Assembly (NCBI GenBank): GCA_002082245.2
Contig: NBTC02000002.1
Span: 372,001-436,000 of the forward strand
DNA: 64,000 bases
Source of the DNA: Yersinia enterocolitica
Lineage (GTDB): Bacteria > Pseudomonadota > Gammaproteobacteria > Enterobacterales > Enterobacteriaceae
Direction of reading: 5' to 3'
The translations under genes and the position numbers were made by a program. A model generated the notes under the pieces. That model had not been told where the DNA came from. It made no database searches and saw only the letters and a list, made by a program, of their open reading frames with translations. Below are positions 1-10,289 of this stretch, one piece after another; the stretch's first letter is position 1, and each line of letters opens with the position of its first letter.

Positions 1-198
1 ATGAATGTGCCATTCCAAATGAAGGATGCCTCCTTGGATAAAGTGTTCCTTAGCGAGGCACAAGAGCAGGGTTTGCAAGCCTTAAAAGGCCATCGTGTTG
101 CTGGTGGGATGCGGGCATCGATTTATAATGCGATGCCAATTGAAGGCGTTAAAGTCTTAACAGATTTTATGGCTGACTTTGAACGCCGCCATGGTTGA
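1..198 (+). CDS. serC: Phosphoserine aminotransferase, C-terminal part (5' end outside window)
   Basis: The reading frame is open from base 1 to a TGA at 196-198. It gives 65 residues ending in ADFERRHG, which matches the C-terminus of enteric SerC as I remember it, including the block [11 protein letters not shown]. SerC is a PLP enzyme that transaminates 3-phosphohydroxypyruvate in serine synthesis and also serves pyridoxine synthesis. The catalytic lysine lies outside the window. aroA follows 95 bp downstream on the same strand, the usual enteric serC-aroA operon. The ATG at base 1 is an internal Met, not the start. Confidence 0.93.
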   Translation: MNVPFQMKDASLDKVFLSEAQEQGLQALKGHRVAGGMRASIYNAMPIEGVKVLTDFMADFERRHG

Positions 199-293
199 TT
201 CCTCCGGGCGGATGTTTGTCTGCTCAGACTGAGTTATCACCCTTATTTAAAATATATTTATTTGCACACAGAAGACTGGAGAGTGCTTTTCCC

Positions 294-1580
294 ATGTTGG
301 AATCCCTGACTTTACAACCCATTGCTCTGATCAATGGCACCGTTAACTTACCCGGTTCTAAAAGTGTTTCTAACCGTGCACTTCTTCTGGCAGCGCTGGC
401 CGAAGGGACGACCCAGCTGAATAACTTGTTAGACAGTGACGACATTCGCCATATGCTCGATGCCTTGCAGGCATTGGGGGTGAATTTCCGCCTTTCGGCT
501 GATCGCACTCAATGTGAAGTGGATGGTGTAGGTGGCAAATTGGTCGCAGACCAACCCTTGGAACTGTTCTTAGGCAATGCGGGCACGGCAATGCGCCCAT
601 TGGCTGCGGCACTTTGCTTAGGTAACAGCGACATCGTACTAACCGGTGAACCGCGGATGAAAGAGCGGCCAATTGGCCACTTGGTTGATGCCTTGCGTCA
701 GGGCGGGGCGCAGATTGATTATCTGGAGCAAGAGAGCTACCCGCCGTTGCGCTTACGTGGTGGTTTCCGTGGTGGAAAACTGACCGTTGATGGTAGTGTC
801 TCCAGCCAATTTCTGACAGCATTGCTGATGACTGCCCCCTTGGCTGAGCAAGATACCGACATTCAGATTCAAGGCACTCTGGTCTCTAAGCCATACATCG
901 ATATTACCCTGCATCTGATGAAAGCCTTCGGTGTTGATGTGGTGCATGAGAACTATCAACTGTTTCATATAAAAAGCGGCCAGACATATCGCACTCCGGG
1001 TACTTATTTGGTTGAGGGCGATGCGTCTTCTGCGTCCTATTTCTTAGCCGCCGCGGCAATTAAAGGTGGCACCGTGCGTGTTACGGGTATCGGTAAAAAA
1101 AGCGTGCAGGGTGATACCAAATTTGCTGATGTGCTGGAAAAAATGGGCGCAAAAATTAGCTGGGGTGATGACTATATAGAATGTAGCCGTGGCGAATTAC
1201 AGGGTATCGATATGGATATGAATCACATTCCTGATGCGGCCATGACCATTGCTACCACCGCACTGTTTGCCAATGGCCCGACGGTTATTCGTAATATCTA
1301 TAACTGGCGGGTAAAAGAGACTGACCGCTTATCTGCGATGGCCACTGAGCTGAGAAAAGTGGGTGCGGAAGTTGAAGAAGGTGAAGACTATATTCGTGTG
1401 GTGCCACCCGTGCAATTAATTGCCGCTGAAATAGGGACTTACAATGACCACCGTATGGCGATGTGCTTCTCACTGGTGGCGTTATCTGATACTCCGGTGA
1501 CGATTCTTGACCCTCAATGCACCGCTAAAACCTTCCCTGACTACTTTGAACAATTGGCCAATCTGAGCCAGACAGCCTGA
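294..1580 (+). CDS. aroA: EPSP synthase (3-phosphoshikimate 1-carboxyvinyltransferase)
   Basis: The 428-residue protein has the usual length. It transfers the enolpyruvyl group of PEP to shikimate-3-phosphate in the cytosol, the sixth step of the shikimate pathway. Visible signatures are [17 protein letters not shown] with Lys23, and the class I PEP-site block [17 protein letters not shown] near residue 95, typical of glyphosate-sensitive enzymes. The C-terminal DHRMAM block is also present. I chose ATG 294 because [11 protein letters not shown] matches enteric AroA; the frame is open further upstream but that part is not conserved. A strong hairpin follows the stop. Confidence 0.97.
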   Translation: MLESLTLQPIALINGTVNLPGSKSVSNRALLLAALAEGTTQLNNLLDSDDIRHMLDALQALGVNFRLSADRTQCEVDGVGGKLVADQPLELFLGNAGTAMRPLAAALCLGNSDIVLTGEPRMKERPIGHLVDALRQGGAQIDYLEQESYPPLRLRGGFRGGKLTVDGSVSSQFLTALLMTAPLAEQDTDIQIQGTLVSKPYIDITLHLMKAFGVDVVHENYQLFHIKSGQTYRTPGTYLVEGDASSASYFLAAAAIKGGTVRVTGIGKKSVQGDTKFADVLEKMGAKISWGDDYIECSRGELQGIDMDMNHIPDAAMTIATTALFANGPTVIRNIYNWRVKETDRLSAMATELRKVGAEVEEGEDYIRVVPPVQLIAAEIGTYNDHRMAMCFSLVALSDTPVTILDPQCTAKTFPDYFEQLANLSQTA

Positions 1581-1608
1581 CCTTTTTGCGCCGAATTTAT
1601 TGACCTCT

Positions 1609-1632
1609 AATGGGTACCAGTCGGTACCCATT
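1609..1632 (+). terminator. Hairpin downstream of aroA
   Basis: There is a perfect 10-bp inverted repeat, AATGGGTACC and GGTACCCATT, around a 4-base loop (AGTC), 29 bp after the aroA stop. Only a loose T-rich stretch follows, so it may stabilise mRNA or terminate weakly. Confidence 0.55.
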
Positions 1633-1859
1633 CCCTATTTTATAGACGGATAGCACTTTTCTTTATTGGCAAATAAGAATAAATGTTTTTTCTGGCTATC
1701 TTTCACATCTCTTCTACACTCCAGCCACGGCTTATGGTTTTATTTTCAGCAACTGAACCACGCGAGGGTAACAGTTCACATCGATGCGGCGTATAATGCT
1801 GCTCCTGTGTTTGCCCTGCTGGGTAGACAAGAGGTTTTGCCTACCGAAAGGAGAGAGAA

Positions 1860-2552
1860 ATGACGGCGATAGCCCCGGTGATAACCGTTGATGGACCAAG
1901 TGGTGCAGGTAAAGGTACGCTTTGCAAAGCTTTGGCTGAATCGTTGAACTGGCGCTTGCTGGATTCGGGTGCGATTTACCGGGTTTTGGCGTTAGCAGCC
2001 CTGCATCATCAGGTTGATATCAGCACCGAAGAGGCATTGGTTCCACTTGCCGCACATCTCGATGTTCGTTTTGTCTCACAGAATGGGCAGTTAAAAGTGA
2101 TTTTAGAAGGTGAGGATGTCAGCAATGAAATCCGCACCGAAACTGTAGGGAATACTGCATCTCAGGCGGCGGCTTTCCCGCGAGTCCGTGAGGCATTACT
2201 ACGCCGCCAGCGAGCATTTCGTGAAGCACCGGGCCTGATTGCCGATGGTCGCGATATGGGGACGGTGGTCTTCCCTGATGCGCCGGTGAAAATATTTCTT
2301 GATGCAAGTTCGCAAGAACGCGCGCACCGACGTATGCTACAGTTGCAGGAAAAGGGGTTTAATGTTAACTTTGAACGTCTTTTGGCTGAGATACAGGAGC
2401 GAGACTCTCGTGATCGTAACCGGTCTATTGCACCTTTAGTCCCTGCGGCGGATGCGTTGGTACTGGATTCAACCAGTATGTCCATCGAGCAGGTGATCGA
2501 ACAGGCGCTGGCTTATGCCCAACGAATTTTAGCGTTGCCGTTGAAAAAATAA
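1860..2552 (+). CDS. cmk: Cytidylate kinase
   Basis: The 230-residue (d)CMP kinase supplies CDP and dCDP for nucleic acid and phospholipid synthesis. The P-loop GPSGAGKGT spans residues 12-20. [18 protein letters not shown] is the CMP-binding region, and [14 protein letters not shown] and [10 protein letters not shown] are further family blocks. It is close to full identity with the remembered E. coli Cmk. The start has a strong GGAGAG site just upstream. rpsA follows 168 bp later, the standard cmk-rpsA pair. Confidence 0.97.
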   Translation: MTAIAPVITVDGPSGAGKGTLCKALAESLNWRLLDSGAIYRVLALAALHHQVDISTEEALVPLAAHLDVRFVSQNGQLKVILEGEDVSNEIRTETVGNTASQAAAFPRVREALLRRQRAFREAPGLIADGRDMGTVVFPDAPVKIFLDASSQERAHRRMLQLQEKGFNVNFERLLAEIQERDSRDRNRSIAPLVPAADALVLDSTSMSIEQVIEQALAYAQRILALPLKK

Positions 2553-2720
2553 CGACAATGCGGTCAGTTCTGAGCTCTCAACGATTTATTTTTTAATTAA
2601 AATTATTTTTGATGAGCACTTTAACCTTGCTGCAAGGATCTGTGGCGAGGCATGTGAAACAACCCCATCCGGCGGGATGCTAGATGGACGTTAAACTTAA
2701 GAATCCTGAAGATTATTAAC
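2553..2720 (+). promoter_or_regulatory. rpsA leader, probable S1 autoregulatory region
   Basis: This 168-bp AT-rich spacer has no canonical Shine-Dalgarno. A degenerate GAAG lies about 9 bases before the rpsA ATG, and a short hairpin ATCCGGCGGGAT is visible at 2668-2679. In E. coli the same position folds into hairpins that S1 itself binds. The equivalence is inferred from position and the weak ribosome site. Confidence 0.4.
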
Positions 2721-4394
2721 ATGACAGAATCTTTTGCTCAACTCTTTGAAGAATCCCTGAAAACAATTGAAACACGTCCGGGCTCTATCGTCCGTGGTGT
2801 TGTTGTTTCTATCGATAAAGATATCGTACTGGTTGACGCCGGTCTGAAATCTGAGTCAGCAATTCCAGCAGAACAGTTCAAGAACGCGCAAGGCGAACTG
2901 GAAATTCAAGTTGGTGACGAAGTTGACGTTGCTCTGGACGCTGTTGAAGACGGCTTCGGTGAAACTCTGCTGTCCCGTGAAAAAGCTAAGCGTCACGAAG
3001 CATGGCTGATGCTGGAAAAAGCTTACGAAGAAGCTGCAACCGTTACTGGTGTGATCAACGGCAAAGTGAAGGGCGGCTTTACAGTCGAACTGAACGGTAT
3101 CCGTGCGTTCCTGCCTGGTTCACTGGTTGATGTGCGCCCAGTTCGCGATACTCTGCATCTGGAAGGCAAAGAGCTTGAGTTCAAAGTCATCAAGCTTGAT
3201 CAGAAACGCAACAACGTCGTTGTTTCTCGTCGTGCAGTTATCGAATCTGAGAACAGCGCTGAGCGTGATCAATTGCTGGAAAACCTGCAAGAAGGCATGG
3301 AAGTTAAGGGTATCGTTAAGAACCTGACTGACTACGGTGCATTCGTTGATCTGGGTGGCGTTGATGGCTTGCTGCACATTACTGACATGGCTTGGAAACG
3401 TGTTAAACACCCAAGCGAAATTGTCAATGTGGGCGACGAAATCACTGTTAAAGTTCTGAAATTCGACCGCGAACGTACTCGTGTATCCCTGGGCTTGAAA
3501 CAGCTTGGCGAAGATCCATGGGTTGCTATCGCTAAACGTTACCCAGAAAGCACCAAGCTGACTGGTCGTGTAACTAACCTGACTGATTACGGCTGCTTCG
3601 TAGAAATCGAAGAAGGCGTTGAAGGTTTGGTACACGTTTCAGAAATGGATTGGACCAACAAAAACATTCACCCGTCTAAAGTTGTTAACGTTGGCGACGT
3701 AGTGGAAGTTATGGTTCTGGACATCGATGAAGAACGTCGTCGTATTTCTCTGGGCCTGAAACAGTGCAAATCTAACCCATGGCAGCTGTTTGCAGAAACT
3801 CACAACAAAAACGACCGCGTTGAAGGTAAAATCAAGTCTATCACTGACTTCGGTATCTTCATCGGCTTGGACGGCGGCATCGACGGCCTGGTTCACCTGT
3901 CTGACATCTCCTGGAACGTTGCAGGCGAAGAAGCAGTTCGTGAATATAAGAAAGGCGACGAAATCGCAGCTGTGGTTCTGCAAGTTGACGCAGAACGTGA
4001 GCGCATCTCCCTGGGCGTGAAACAACTGGCAGAAGACCCGTTCAATAACTACCTGTCTGTTAACAAGAAAGGTGCTATTGTTACTGGTAAAGTAACTGCA
4101 GTTGACGCTAAAGGTGCTACAGTTGAATTGGCAGGCGGCGTAGAAGGTTATCTGCGTGCTTCCGAAGCAACTCGCGACCGCGTTGAAGATGCGACGCTGG
4201 TTCTGAACGTCGGTGATGAAGTTGAAGCCAAATATACTGGCGTTGACCGTAAAAACCGCGTAATCAGCCTGTCTGTTCGTGCTAAAGACGAAGCTGATGA
4301 GAAAGATGCTATTGCTACAGTTAACAACAAGCCAGAAGAAGGTAACTTCTCTAGCGCAATGGCAGAAGCGTTCAAAGCTGCAAAAGGCGAGTAA
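2721..4394 (+). CDS. rpsA: 30S ribosomal protein S1
   Basis: The 557-residue protein carries six S1/OB-fold repeats. The first two bind the ribosome, and the remaining four, recognisable by blocks such as [22 protein letters not shown] near residue 200, bind mRNA and help initiate translation. Codon use is strongly biased as expected for a very highly expressed gene, which explains long shadow frames on the opposite strand. No strong Shine-Dalgarno is seen: only GAAG lies upstream of ATG, as in E. coli, where S1 represses its own translation through this leader. Confidence 0.98.
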   Translation: MTESFAQLFEESLKTIETRPGSIVRGVVVSIDKDIVLVDAGLKSESAIPAEQFKNAQGELEIQVGDEVDVALDAVEDGFGETLLSREKAKRHEAWLMLEKAYEEAATVTGVINGKVKGGFTVELNGIRAFLPGSLVDVRPVRDTLHLEGKELEFKVIKLDQKRNNVVVSRRAVIESENSAERDQLLENLQEGMEVKGIVKNLTDYGAFVDLGGVDGLLHITDMAWKRVKHPSEIVNVGDEITVKVLKFDRERTRVSLGLKQLGEDPWVAIAKRYPESTKLTGRVTNLTDYGCFVEIEEGVEGLVHVSEMDWTNKNIHPSKVVNVGDVVEVMVLDIDEERRRISLGLKQCKSNPWQLFAETHNKNDRVEGKIKSITDFGIFIGLDGGIDGLVHLSDISWNVAGEEAVREYKKGDEIAAVVLQVDAERERISLGVKQLAEDPFNNYLSVNKKGAIVTGKVTAVDAKGATVELAGGVEGYLRASEATRDRVEDATLVLNVGDEVEAKYTGVDRKNRVISLSVRAKDEADEKDAIATVNNKPEEGNFSSAMAEAFKAAKGE

Positions 4395-4400
4395 TAACGG

Positions 4401-4419
4401 GGGGCGGTTTTTCCGCCCC
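4401..4419 (+). terminator. GC-rich hairpin after rpsA
   Basis: A perfect 7-bp stem, GGGGCGG with CCGCCCC, surrounds a T5 loop 7 bp after the rpsA stop. No T-run follows, so it probably reduces rather than stops read-through into ihfB, or protects the rpsA 3' end. Confidence 0.5.
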
Positions 4420-4454
4420 TATACGGTAGTTTAGCTGCAAAGCTTGGAGGTAAT

Positions 4455-4739
4455 ATGACCAAGTCTGAACTTATTGAAAGACTTGCTGGCCAGCAATCTC
4501 ATGTACCGGCTAAAGCCGTTGAGGATGCAGTGAAAGAAATGCTTGAACATATGGCTGGAACACTAGCTGAAGGTGAGCGCATTGAGATCCGAGGATTTGG
4601 CAGTTTTTCTCTTCACTACCGTGCTCCGCGTGTTGGCCGTAATCCAAAGACTGGCGCTAAAGTTGAATTGGAAGGTAAGTACGTTCCACACTTTAAGCCA
4701 GGTAAAGAATTGCGTGATCGCGCTAATATCTACGGTTAA
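4455..4739 (+). CDS. ihfB: Integration host factor subunit beta
   Basis: The 94-residue DNA-bending protein pairs with IhfA and acts in nucleoid structure, recombination and promoter architecture. It has the full HU/IHF fold, with [22 protein letters not shown] forming the beta arm that enters the minor groove and contains the intercalating proline. The site TTGGAGGTAAT precedes ATG. It lies 60 bp after rpsA as in E. coli. Confidence 0.98.
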   Translation: MTKSELIERLAGQQSHVPAKAVEDAVKEMLEHMAGTLAEGERIEIRGFGSFSLHYRAPRVGRNPKTGAKVELEGKYVPHFKPGKELRDRANIYG

Positions 4740-4785
4740 GTTGGTTACAACTTACCGCGTTATTATCTATACCTAAATCATTGGT

Positions 4786-4808
4786 GTCATAGCTAATACT
4801 GCTATGAC
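4786..4808. repeat. Perfect 8+8 inverted repeat after ihfB
   Basis: GTCATAGC and GCTATGAC flank the 7-base spacer TAATACT, 47 bp after the ihfB stop and before the intrinsic terminator. No T-run follows. It could be an mRNA 3' stem or a protein site; nothing in the sequence decides between these. Confidence 0.5.
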
Positions 4809-4840
4809 GCTGATTATAAAAGGTATAAACGCTGATAAGA

Positions 4841-4868
4841 AACGGTGCCTAATGGCACCGTTTTTCTT
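4841..4868 (+). terminator. Intrinsic terminator of ihfB
   Basis: AACGGTGCC and GGCACCGTT pair around TAAT and are followed by TTTTC and a long T-rich tract. This is a canonical rho-independent terminator. Confidence 0.85.
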
Positions 4869-4970
4869 TTTTTCTTTCTAATGTCACGCGCTAAAATTAG
4901 CTGAATATATATTAAAACCTTATAACGAATAGATTAAATATTGTTTATTCACTTATTCAAATACCCTCAT

Positions 4971-5018
4971 CTATCTCTATCTCTATCTCTATCTCTATCT
5001 CTATCTCTATCTCTATCT
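4971..5018. repeat. Hexanucleotide tandem repeat (CTATCT)x8
   Basis: Eight perfect copies of CTATCT occupy 48 bp between the ihfB terminator and comEC, bounded by CCCTCAT and CCCTTTTA. It is a simple-sequence repeat of the kind used for VNTR typing in Yersinia. It is outside any gene. Confidence 0.95.
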
Positions 5019-5305
5019 CCCTTTTACCTGTAATAAGCTCAGCTTTATTTTCGATACATTCCGCATAGGCGTTGTTAGCTATGTAACAAGATTAAACTAT
5101 CCGCGAAGCCGCTCTGAACTTCCACTTTTTGTACTGGCTGCATCATCCATCAACAGAGAAAATCAGCATATTCACGATGAGGCAAGCGGATGGCAATGAG
5201 GCTATCTGGCAGTAATACAAGGGATGGCTTCTTATCACTTTATCAATCGATCATGCTGCGGCCGCTATTGCCATTGGCTTCTTACCCCTTATTTTTCTAC
5301 CTCAG

Positions 5306-7516
5306 TTGCCAGGAACTCTCATCATTGTGGGGCTGCTAGTGTTGGGGGGACTGGTATGGTTAAGTGGGCGTATCTACTGGCAATGCGTGGCATTAGTCAT
5401 CATCAGTTTTGCGTGGGGAAGTTGGCACGGAAATAGGGTATTAATGCAAATTGAGGCGTTAACTCAAGGTGAGCAGCAAGTTATCGCCACTATAAAGAAT
5501 GCCTATCTGACATGGGGAGAAGGGAATAAGGTCCTGTTGGGCATTCAGCAAGTTAATGGGCAAAGAGTATTTCCGCCGATTGCAGTATCAGTAAAGTGGC
5601 CGGAGAAGCTTGAGCGCTATTGTGCTGGGCAGCAATGGGTGTTGAGGCTACGAATGCGGGCGGTGCATAGCTTACTCAATGAAGGGGGGTTTGATAGCCA
5701 ACGCTGGGCTATAGCCAACCAGCGTCCATTGCAAGGGCGAGTGATTAAGGCTGAATTGCGTGATGCTCATTGTAATCTCCGCCAGCGGGCCATCAGTGTT
5801 ATTGAACAGCAGCTACAGCAGTATGACCAGCGGCAGATACTGCTAGCTTTAGCTTTTGGTGAAAGAGAACAGTTGAACACACGCCAGTGGGCACTTTTTC
5901 GTAATACCGGAACGGCGCACCTGATGGCGATATCGGGTTTGCACATCGGGCTAGCGGCGCTGTTTGGCGGGATACTGGCTCGTGGGATCCAGTTCTTTCT
6001 ACCCGTTAGTTGGGTAGGGCCCGTGTTCCCGCTGCTGATTGGCTGGTTTGTGGCAATGGTTTATGTTTGGTTGGCGGGCGCGAATCCACCCGCGATGAGG
6101 GCGGCTATAGCATTAACCCTATGGTTACTGCTGAGGTTGTTCGGTATTTTATGCAGCGCCTGGCAAGTGTGGCTCTGGGTGTTGGCGTTAATATTACTTA
6201 GTGAACCACTGGCGGTACTATCAGACAGTTTTTGGCTCTCCTGTCTGGCGGTATTCAGTCTGATATGTTGGTTCTATTGGGTGCCAATTACTCAGCGTTT
6301 TAGGGGCGGATGGCTTGGGCTGATTATCCGCTGGTTCCATTTACAATTTGGTATGATGCTACTATTGATGCCACTGCAGATAGGCCTATTTCATGGCGTC
6401 AGCTTGTTTTCTATCCCTGCAAATTTGTGGGCAGTGCCTATCATATCCCTGCTTACTGTGCCTTGCGTATTGTTGGCCTTGGCCTGCATACCATTGCCTA
6501 CCGTAGCTGGCCTGTTTTGGTTCTTGGCCGATATATCGCTTTGCGCGGTACTCTGGCCACTCAATCATCTAAAAACCGGTTGGTTGCATACTGGGTTAGC
6601 ATCCGTTGCCGTGGCTTATGCGGGGTGGCTGGTAATACTTATTTGGCGTTTTCAGTGGTGGCGCAGCTATCCAATTGGGGTGGTAGTCCTGTGTGTCAAT
6701 TTGGTGTTATTCACTCAGCGGCGTGATGATTATCGCTGGCGTGTTGATATGTTGGATATTGGGCACGGTCTGGCAATAGTGATAGAACGCGCAGGGAAAG
6801 CAATTATCTTTGATACGGGCAATCGTTGGCACACCAGTAGCATGGCAGCTGCGGTTATTCTCCCTTATTTACGTTGGCGGGGCATTGTGGTTGAGCAAAT
6901 TATCCTTAGCCATGATCATCTTGATCACACCGGAGGGCTAGCTGAGTTAAAGGCGGCATTCCCGCAGGCGAAAATCCGTGCACCTTTCTCCTTAACTGGC
7001 CCGATAGCGGGTTTGCCCTGTCAGCAAGGCGTGAAATGGCAATGGCAAAATTTAAATTTTGAGGTTTTATGGCCAAGAACTCATGTGATTAACGCCCAAA
7101 ATGATGACTCATGTGTTATTCGCATTGATGATGGCAAACACAGTCTGTTATTGACGGGCGACCTTGAAACACGGGGAGAGCGGCAGTTAGTTAAAAATTA
7201 TCGTGCTAAGCTAGCCTCAACATTGCTGCAAGTTCCCCACCATGGCAGCAATACCTCTTCAACCGGCCCATTTTTGCGGGCAGTGAAGCCAGAATTGGCT
7301 TTTGCTTCCGCTGCACGCTATAACCAATGGCACCTGCCAGCTAAAAAAGTGATTAAACGCTATCAAAAAAATAGCATTATTTGGCGTGATACCTCGGTAT
7401 CCGGACAGCTAACTGTGTATTTTTACAGCGATAGTTGGCAAATTAGGGGCTATCGGGAACAAATAATGCCACGTTGGTATCACCAGCGGTTTGGCGTTGG
7501 AGGCCATAATGAGTAG
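5306..7516 (+). CDS. comEC: ComEC/Rec2-family DNA uptake channel homologue
   Basis: The 736-residue inner-membrane protein (YcaI in E. coli, about 754 residues) has an N-terminal domain ([12 protein letters not shown] block near residue 120), a ComEC membrane core with [12 protein letters not shown] near residue 205 and many helices, and a C-terminal metallo-beta-lactamase-like domain with [11 protein letters not shown] and [11 protein letters not shown]. Homologues transport single-stranded DNA in competent bacteria. The first available start codon is TTG 5306, inside the conserved LPQLPGTL block; about 22 conserved-type residues lie upstream with no start codon. The 5' end may therefore be damaged. 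msbA follows 35 bp downstream. Confidence 0.85.
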   Translation: MPGTLIIVGLLVLGGLVWLSGRIYWQCVALVIISFAWGSWHGNRVLMQIEALTQGEQQVIATIKNAYLTWGEGNKVLLGIQQVNGQRVFPPIAVSVKWPEKLERYCAGQQWVLRLRMRAVHSLLNEGGFDSQRWAIANQRPLQGRVIKAELRDAHCNLRQRAISVIEQQLQQYDQRQILLALAFGEREQLNTRQWALFRNTGTAHLMAISGLHIGLAALFGGILARGIQFFLPVSWVGPVFPLLIGWFVAMVYVWLAGANPPAMRAAIALTLWLLLRLFGILCSAWQVWLWVLALILLSEPLAVLSDSFWLSCLAVFSLICWFYWVPITQRFRGGWLGLIIRWFHLQFGMMLLLMPLQIGLFHGVSLFSIPANLWAVPIISLLTVPCVLLALACIPLPTVAGLFWFLADISLCAVLWPLNHLKTGWLHTGLASVAVAYAGWLVILIWRFQWWRSYPIGVVVLCVNLVLFTQRRDDYRWRVDMLDIGHGLAIVIERAGKAIIFDTGNRWHTSSMAAAVILPYLRWRGIVVEQIILSHDHLDHTGGLAELKAAFPQAKIRAPFSLTGPIAGLPCQQGVKWQWQNLNFEVLWPRTHVINAQNDDSCVIRIDDGKHSLLLTGDLETRGERQLVKNYRAKLASTLLQVPHHGSNTSSTGPFLRAVKPELAFASAARYNQWHLPAKKVIKRYQKNSIIWRDTSVSGQLTVYFYSDSWQIRGYREQIMPRWYHQRFGVGGHNE

Positions 7517-7551
7517 AATGGGCCGCTATTTCTTCTGGTGCTGGTATTTGC

Positions 7552-9300
7552 ATGATGAATGATAAAGATCTATCCACATGGCAGACGTTCCGTCGCCTCT
7601 GGCCAATGATCTCTCCTTATAAGACCGGTCTTGTTGTCGCGGCGATAGCATTAATCCTTAATGCCGCCAGTGACACGTTTATGCTGTCGTTACTGAAACC
7701 TTTGCTCGATGATGGTTTTGGTAAAGCGAATAGCTCAATTTTAAAATGGATGCCGTTGGCTGTTATCGGTTTGATGGTGGTTCGTGGAATAACCGGCTTT
7801 ATTTCTAGCTATTGTATCTCATGGGTCTCTGGTCAAGTCGTGATGTTCATCCGTCGCCGCTTATTTAGCCATATGATGGGGATGCCGGTATCCTTCTTTG
7901 ACCAGCAATCGACTGGCACGTTGTTGTCCCGTATTACCTATGATTCTGAGCAGGTAGCGGCATCGTCTTCTGGCGCATTGGTTACAGTGGTGCGTGAAGG
8001 GGCCTCTATTATCGGTTTGTTTATCATGATGTTTTATTACAGCTGGCAGTTGTCGCTGATTTTAATCGTCATTGCACCGATTGTTTCTGTTTCTATCCGG
8101 TTAGTCTCTAAGCGTTTTCGTAATATCAGTAAAAATATGCAAAGCACCATGGGAGAAGTGACCACCAGTGCAGAGCAAATGCTGAAAGGGCACAAAGAAG
8201 TGTTGATCTTTGGTGGCCAGAAAGTTGAAACCGAGCGTTTTGATACCGTCAGTAATCGCATGCGTCAGCAGGGGATGAAGCTGGTTTCTGCTTCTTCCAT
8301 TTCTGATCCCATCATTCAGTTGATTGCTTCATTTGCGTTGGCGTTTGTGCTGTATGCGGCAAGTTTCCCTAGTGTGATGGAAACTCTGACAGCGGGTACC
8401 ATCACTGTGGTGTTCTCGGCAATGATTGCTCTGATGCGCCCGTTGAAGTCCCTTACCAATGTGAATGCACAGTTCCAGCGCGGGATGGCAGCTTGTCAGA
8501 CGCTATTTGCTATTCTGGATATGGAACAGGAAAAAGACGAGGGGAAACTGGAAGTTGAGCGGGCTAAAGGCGAAATAGAATTCCGCCATGTCACTTTCTA
8601 CTACCCAGGCAAAGACACCCCAGCACTGAATGATATCAATATGCACATTGAAGCGGGTAAGACCGTGGCATTGGTAGGGCGTTCAGGCTCAGGTAAGTCA
8701 ACTATCGCCAATTTACTGACCCGGTTCTATGATGTCAGCGAAGGCAGTATCTTGATGGACGGGCACGATTTGCGTGATTATCGGCTTGGTGCCTTGCGAA
8801 ACCAAGTCGCCTTGGTGTCGCAAAATGTTCATCTGTTCAATGATACGGTTGCCAATAATATCGCTTATGCCCGTGACGAGCACTATAGCCGCGCTGAAAT
8901 CGAAGAAGCCGCCCGAATGGCATATGCCATGGATTTTATCAATAAAATGGAATTTGGCCTTGATACTGTTATTGGCGAGAACGGTGTGATGCTCTCAGGT
9001 GGGCAACGTCAGCGTATCGCTATCGCTCGTGCGTTATTGCGAGATTGCCCGATATTGATTCTGGATGAAGCTACCTCAGCGCTGGATACTGAATCTGAAC
9101 GGGCGATTCAGTCCGCATTGGATGAGTTGCAGAAAAACCGTACTTCATTGGTTATTGCCCATCGCTTATCTACGATTGAAAAAGCCGATGAAATTTTGGT
9201 CATTGAAGAGGGGCGCATTGTCGAGCGTGGTGTACATGCAGAGTTGTTGGCGCAACATGGTGCCTATGCCCAACTTAATCGTATGCAGTTTGGCCAATGA
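7552..9300 (+). CDS. msbA: Lipid A export ABC transporter, ATP-binding/permease
   Basis: The 582-residue half-transporter flips core lipid A across the inner membrane and works as a homodimer. Six membrane helices lie in roughly residues 20-310. The nucleotide-binding domain has Walker A GRSGSGKS at 376-383, the signature [16 protein letters not shown] and Walker [13 protein letters not shown]. The length equals E. coli MsbA. Start at 7552 (Met-Met-Asn); 7555 is also possible. Its last four bases overlap the lpxK start, so the two are translationally coupled. Confidence 0.98.
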   Translation: MMNDKDLSTWQTFRRLWPMISPYKTGLVVAAIALILNAASDTFMLSLLKPLLDDGFGKANSSILKWMPLAVIGLMVVRGITGFISSYCISWVSGQVVMFIRRRLFSHMMGMPVSFFDQQSTGTLLSRITYDSEQVAASSSGALVTVVREGASIIGLFIMMFYYSWQLSLILIVIAPIVSVSIRLVSKRFRNISKNMQSTMGEVTTSAEQMLKGHKEVLIFGGQKVETERFDTVSNRMRQQGMKLVSASSISDPIIQLIASFALAFVLYAASFPSVMETLTAGTITVVFSAMIALMRPLKSLTNVNAQFQRGMAACQTLFAILDMEQEKDEGKLEVERAKGEIEFRHVTFYYPGKDTPALNDINMHIEAGKTVALVGRSGSGKSTIANLLTRFYDVSEGSILMDGHDLRDYRLGALRNQVALVSQNVHLFNDTVANNIAYARDEHYSRAEIEEAARMAYAMDFINKMEFGLDTVIGENGVMLSGGQRQRIAIARALLRDCPILILDEATSALDTESERAIQSALDELQKNRTSLVIAHRLSTIEKADEILVIEEGRIVERGVHAELLAQHGAYAQLNRMQFGQ

Positions 9301-10283
9301 TTGAGCGTATCTGGTCTGGGCGGTCTCGGCTGTATCTGCTACTGCTGCCACTATCTTGGTTATACGGTGCGGTCACAGCACTTATCCGGGCCAGTTACTC
9401 TCTTGGCTGGCGTTCTGCTTGGCGCTCACCGGTCCCGGTGGTTATTGTCGGCAACCTTACTGCTGGCGGAAATGGTAAGACACCGGTCGTAATCTGGTTA
9501 GTGGAACAGCTAAAACTACGGGGTTACCGTGTTGGGGTGGTGTCTCGTGGCTACGGGGGCAAATCTACGGTGTATCCGCTACTGCTATCCAATGAGACAT
9601 CCACGGTGCAGGCAGGTGATGAGCCGGTTCTGATATATCAACGTACTCAGGCACCGGTCGCTGTCTCACCAAAGCGCTCAGATGCCATCAAAGCGTTACT
9701 AAAAGCTCACACTTTGGACTTCATCATCACCGACGATGGATTGCAACATTATGCGCTACAGCGTGATTTTGAGCTGGTGGTGATCGATGGTGTGCGTCGT
9801 TTCGGTAATGGTTGGTGGTTACCGGCAGGCCCGATGCGTGAACGGGCGGGGCGTTTGCACTCAGTGGATGCGGTAATTACCAATGGTGGTATTGCCGCCA
9901 GCGGAGAAATACCGATGCAGTTGGTGGCGCGGCAGGCCGTCAATCTGGTTAGCGGTGAGCGGTTACCCGCACAGCAACTCCAGCATGTCGTTGCAATGGC
10001 GGGTATTGGTCATCCTCCTCGGTTCTTTACTACCCTGAATTTACTGGGTATTGAGCCTAAGAGTAAGCATGTTTTTGCTGACCATCAGGATTATTCATTA
10101 GCACAACTTAGTCCGCTAACGAGTGGCCCGCAAATATTATTGATGACTGAAAAAGATGCAGTCAAGTGCCGGGCTTTTGCTCAGCCTAATTGGTGGTACC
10201 TGCCGGTAGATGCACAGTTACCGCCGGATCAGGCTGAACAATTGCTGTTGAACATTCAGGCATTATCACGCCACACCAAGTAG
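9297..10283 (+). CDS. lpxK: Tetraacyldisaccharide 4'-kinase
   Basis: The 328-residue inner-membrane-associated kinase phosphorylates the 4' position of the lipid A disaccharide. The P-loop is in [16 protein letters not shown] near residue 60, after an N-terminal hydrophobic helix ([17 protein letters not shown]). SRGYGGKS and [20 protein letters not shown] are LpxK blocks. The ATG overlaps the msbA TGA by four bases. In E. coli the ycaQ-ycaR-kdsB genes come next; here an oppositely oriented ydcJ begins instead, ending only 6 bp away. Confidence 0.97.
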   Translation: MIERIWSGRSRLYLLLLPLSWLYGAVTALIRASYSLGWRSAWRSPVPVVIVGNLTAGGNGKTPVVIWLVEQLKLRGYRVGVVSRGYGGKSTVYPLLLSNETSTVQAGDEPVLIYQRTQAPVAVSPKRSDAIKALLKAHTLDFIITDDGLQHYALQRDFELVVIDGVRRFGNGWWLPAGPMRERAGRLHSVDAVITNGGIAASGEIPMQLVARQAVNLVSGERLPAQQLQHVVAMAGIGHPPRFFTTLNLLGIEPKSKHVFADHQDYSLAQLSPLTSGPQILLMTEKDAVKCRAFAQPNWWYLPVDAQLPPDQAEQLLLNIQALSRHTK

Positions 10284-10289
10284 CCCACT

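Larger units (their letters stand above)
4740..5305. other. 566-bp intergenic stretch between ihfB and comEC
   Basis: It holds the inverted repeat at 4786, the ihfB terminator at 4841, the hexanucleotide array at 4971, and a small inverted repeat, TTGTTA with TAACAA, at 5072-5089. From 5216 to 5305 it is open in the comEC frame and encodes a hydrophobic stretch that looks like the missing first membrane segment of that protein. No other gene is evident. Confidence 0.7.

Noticed and set aside
1666-1863. 65-codon frame between aroA and cmk
   Set aside because: It overlaps the cmk ribosome site, has no ribosome site of its own and shows no domain.
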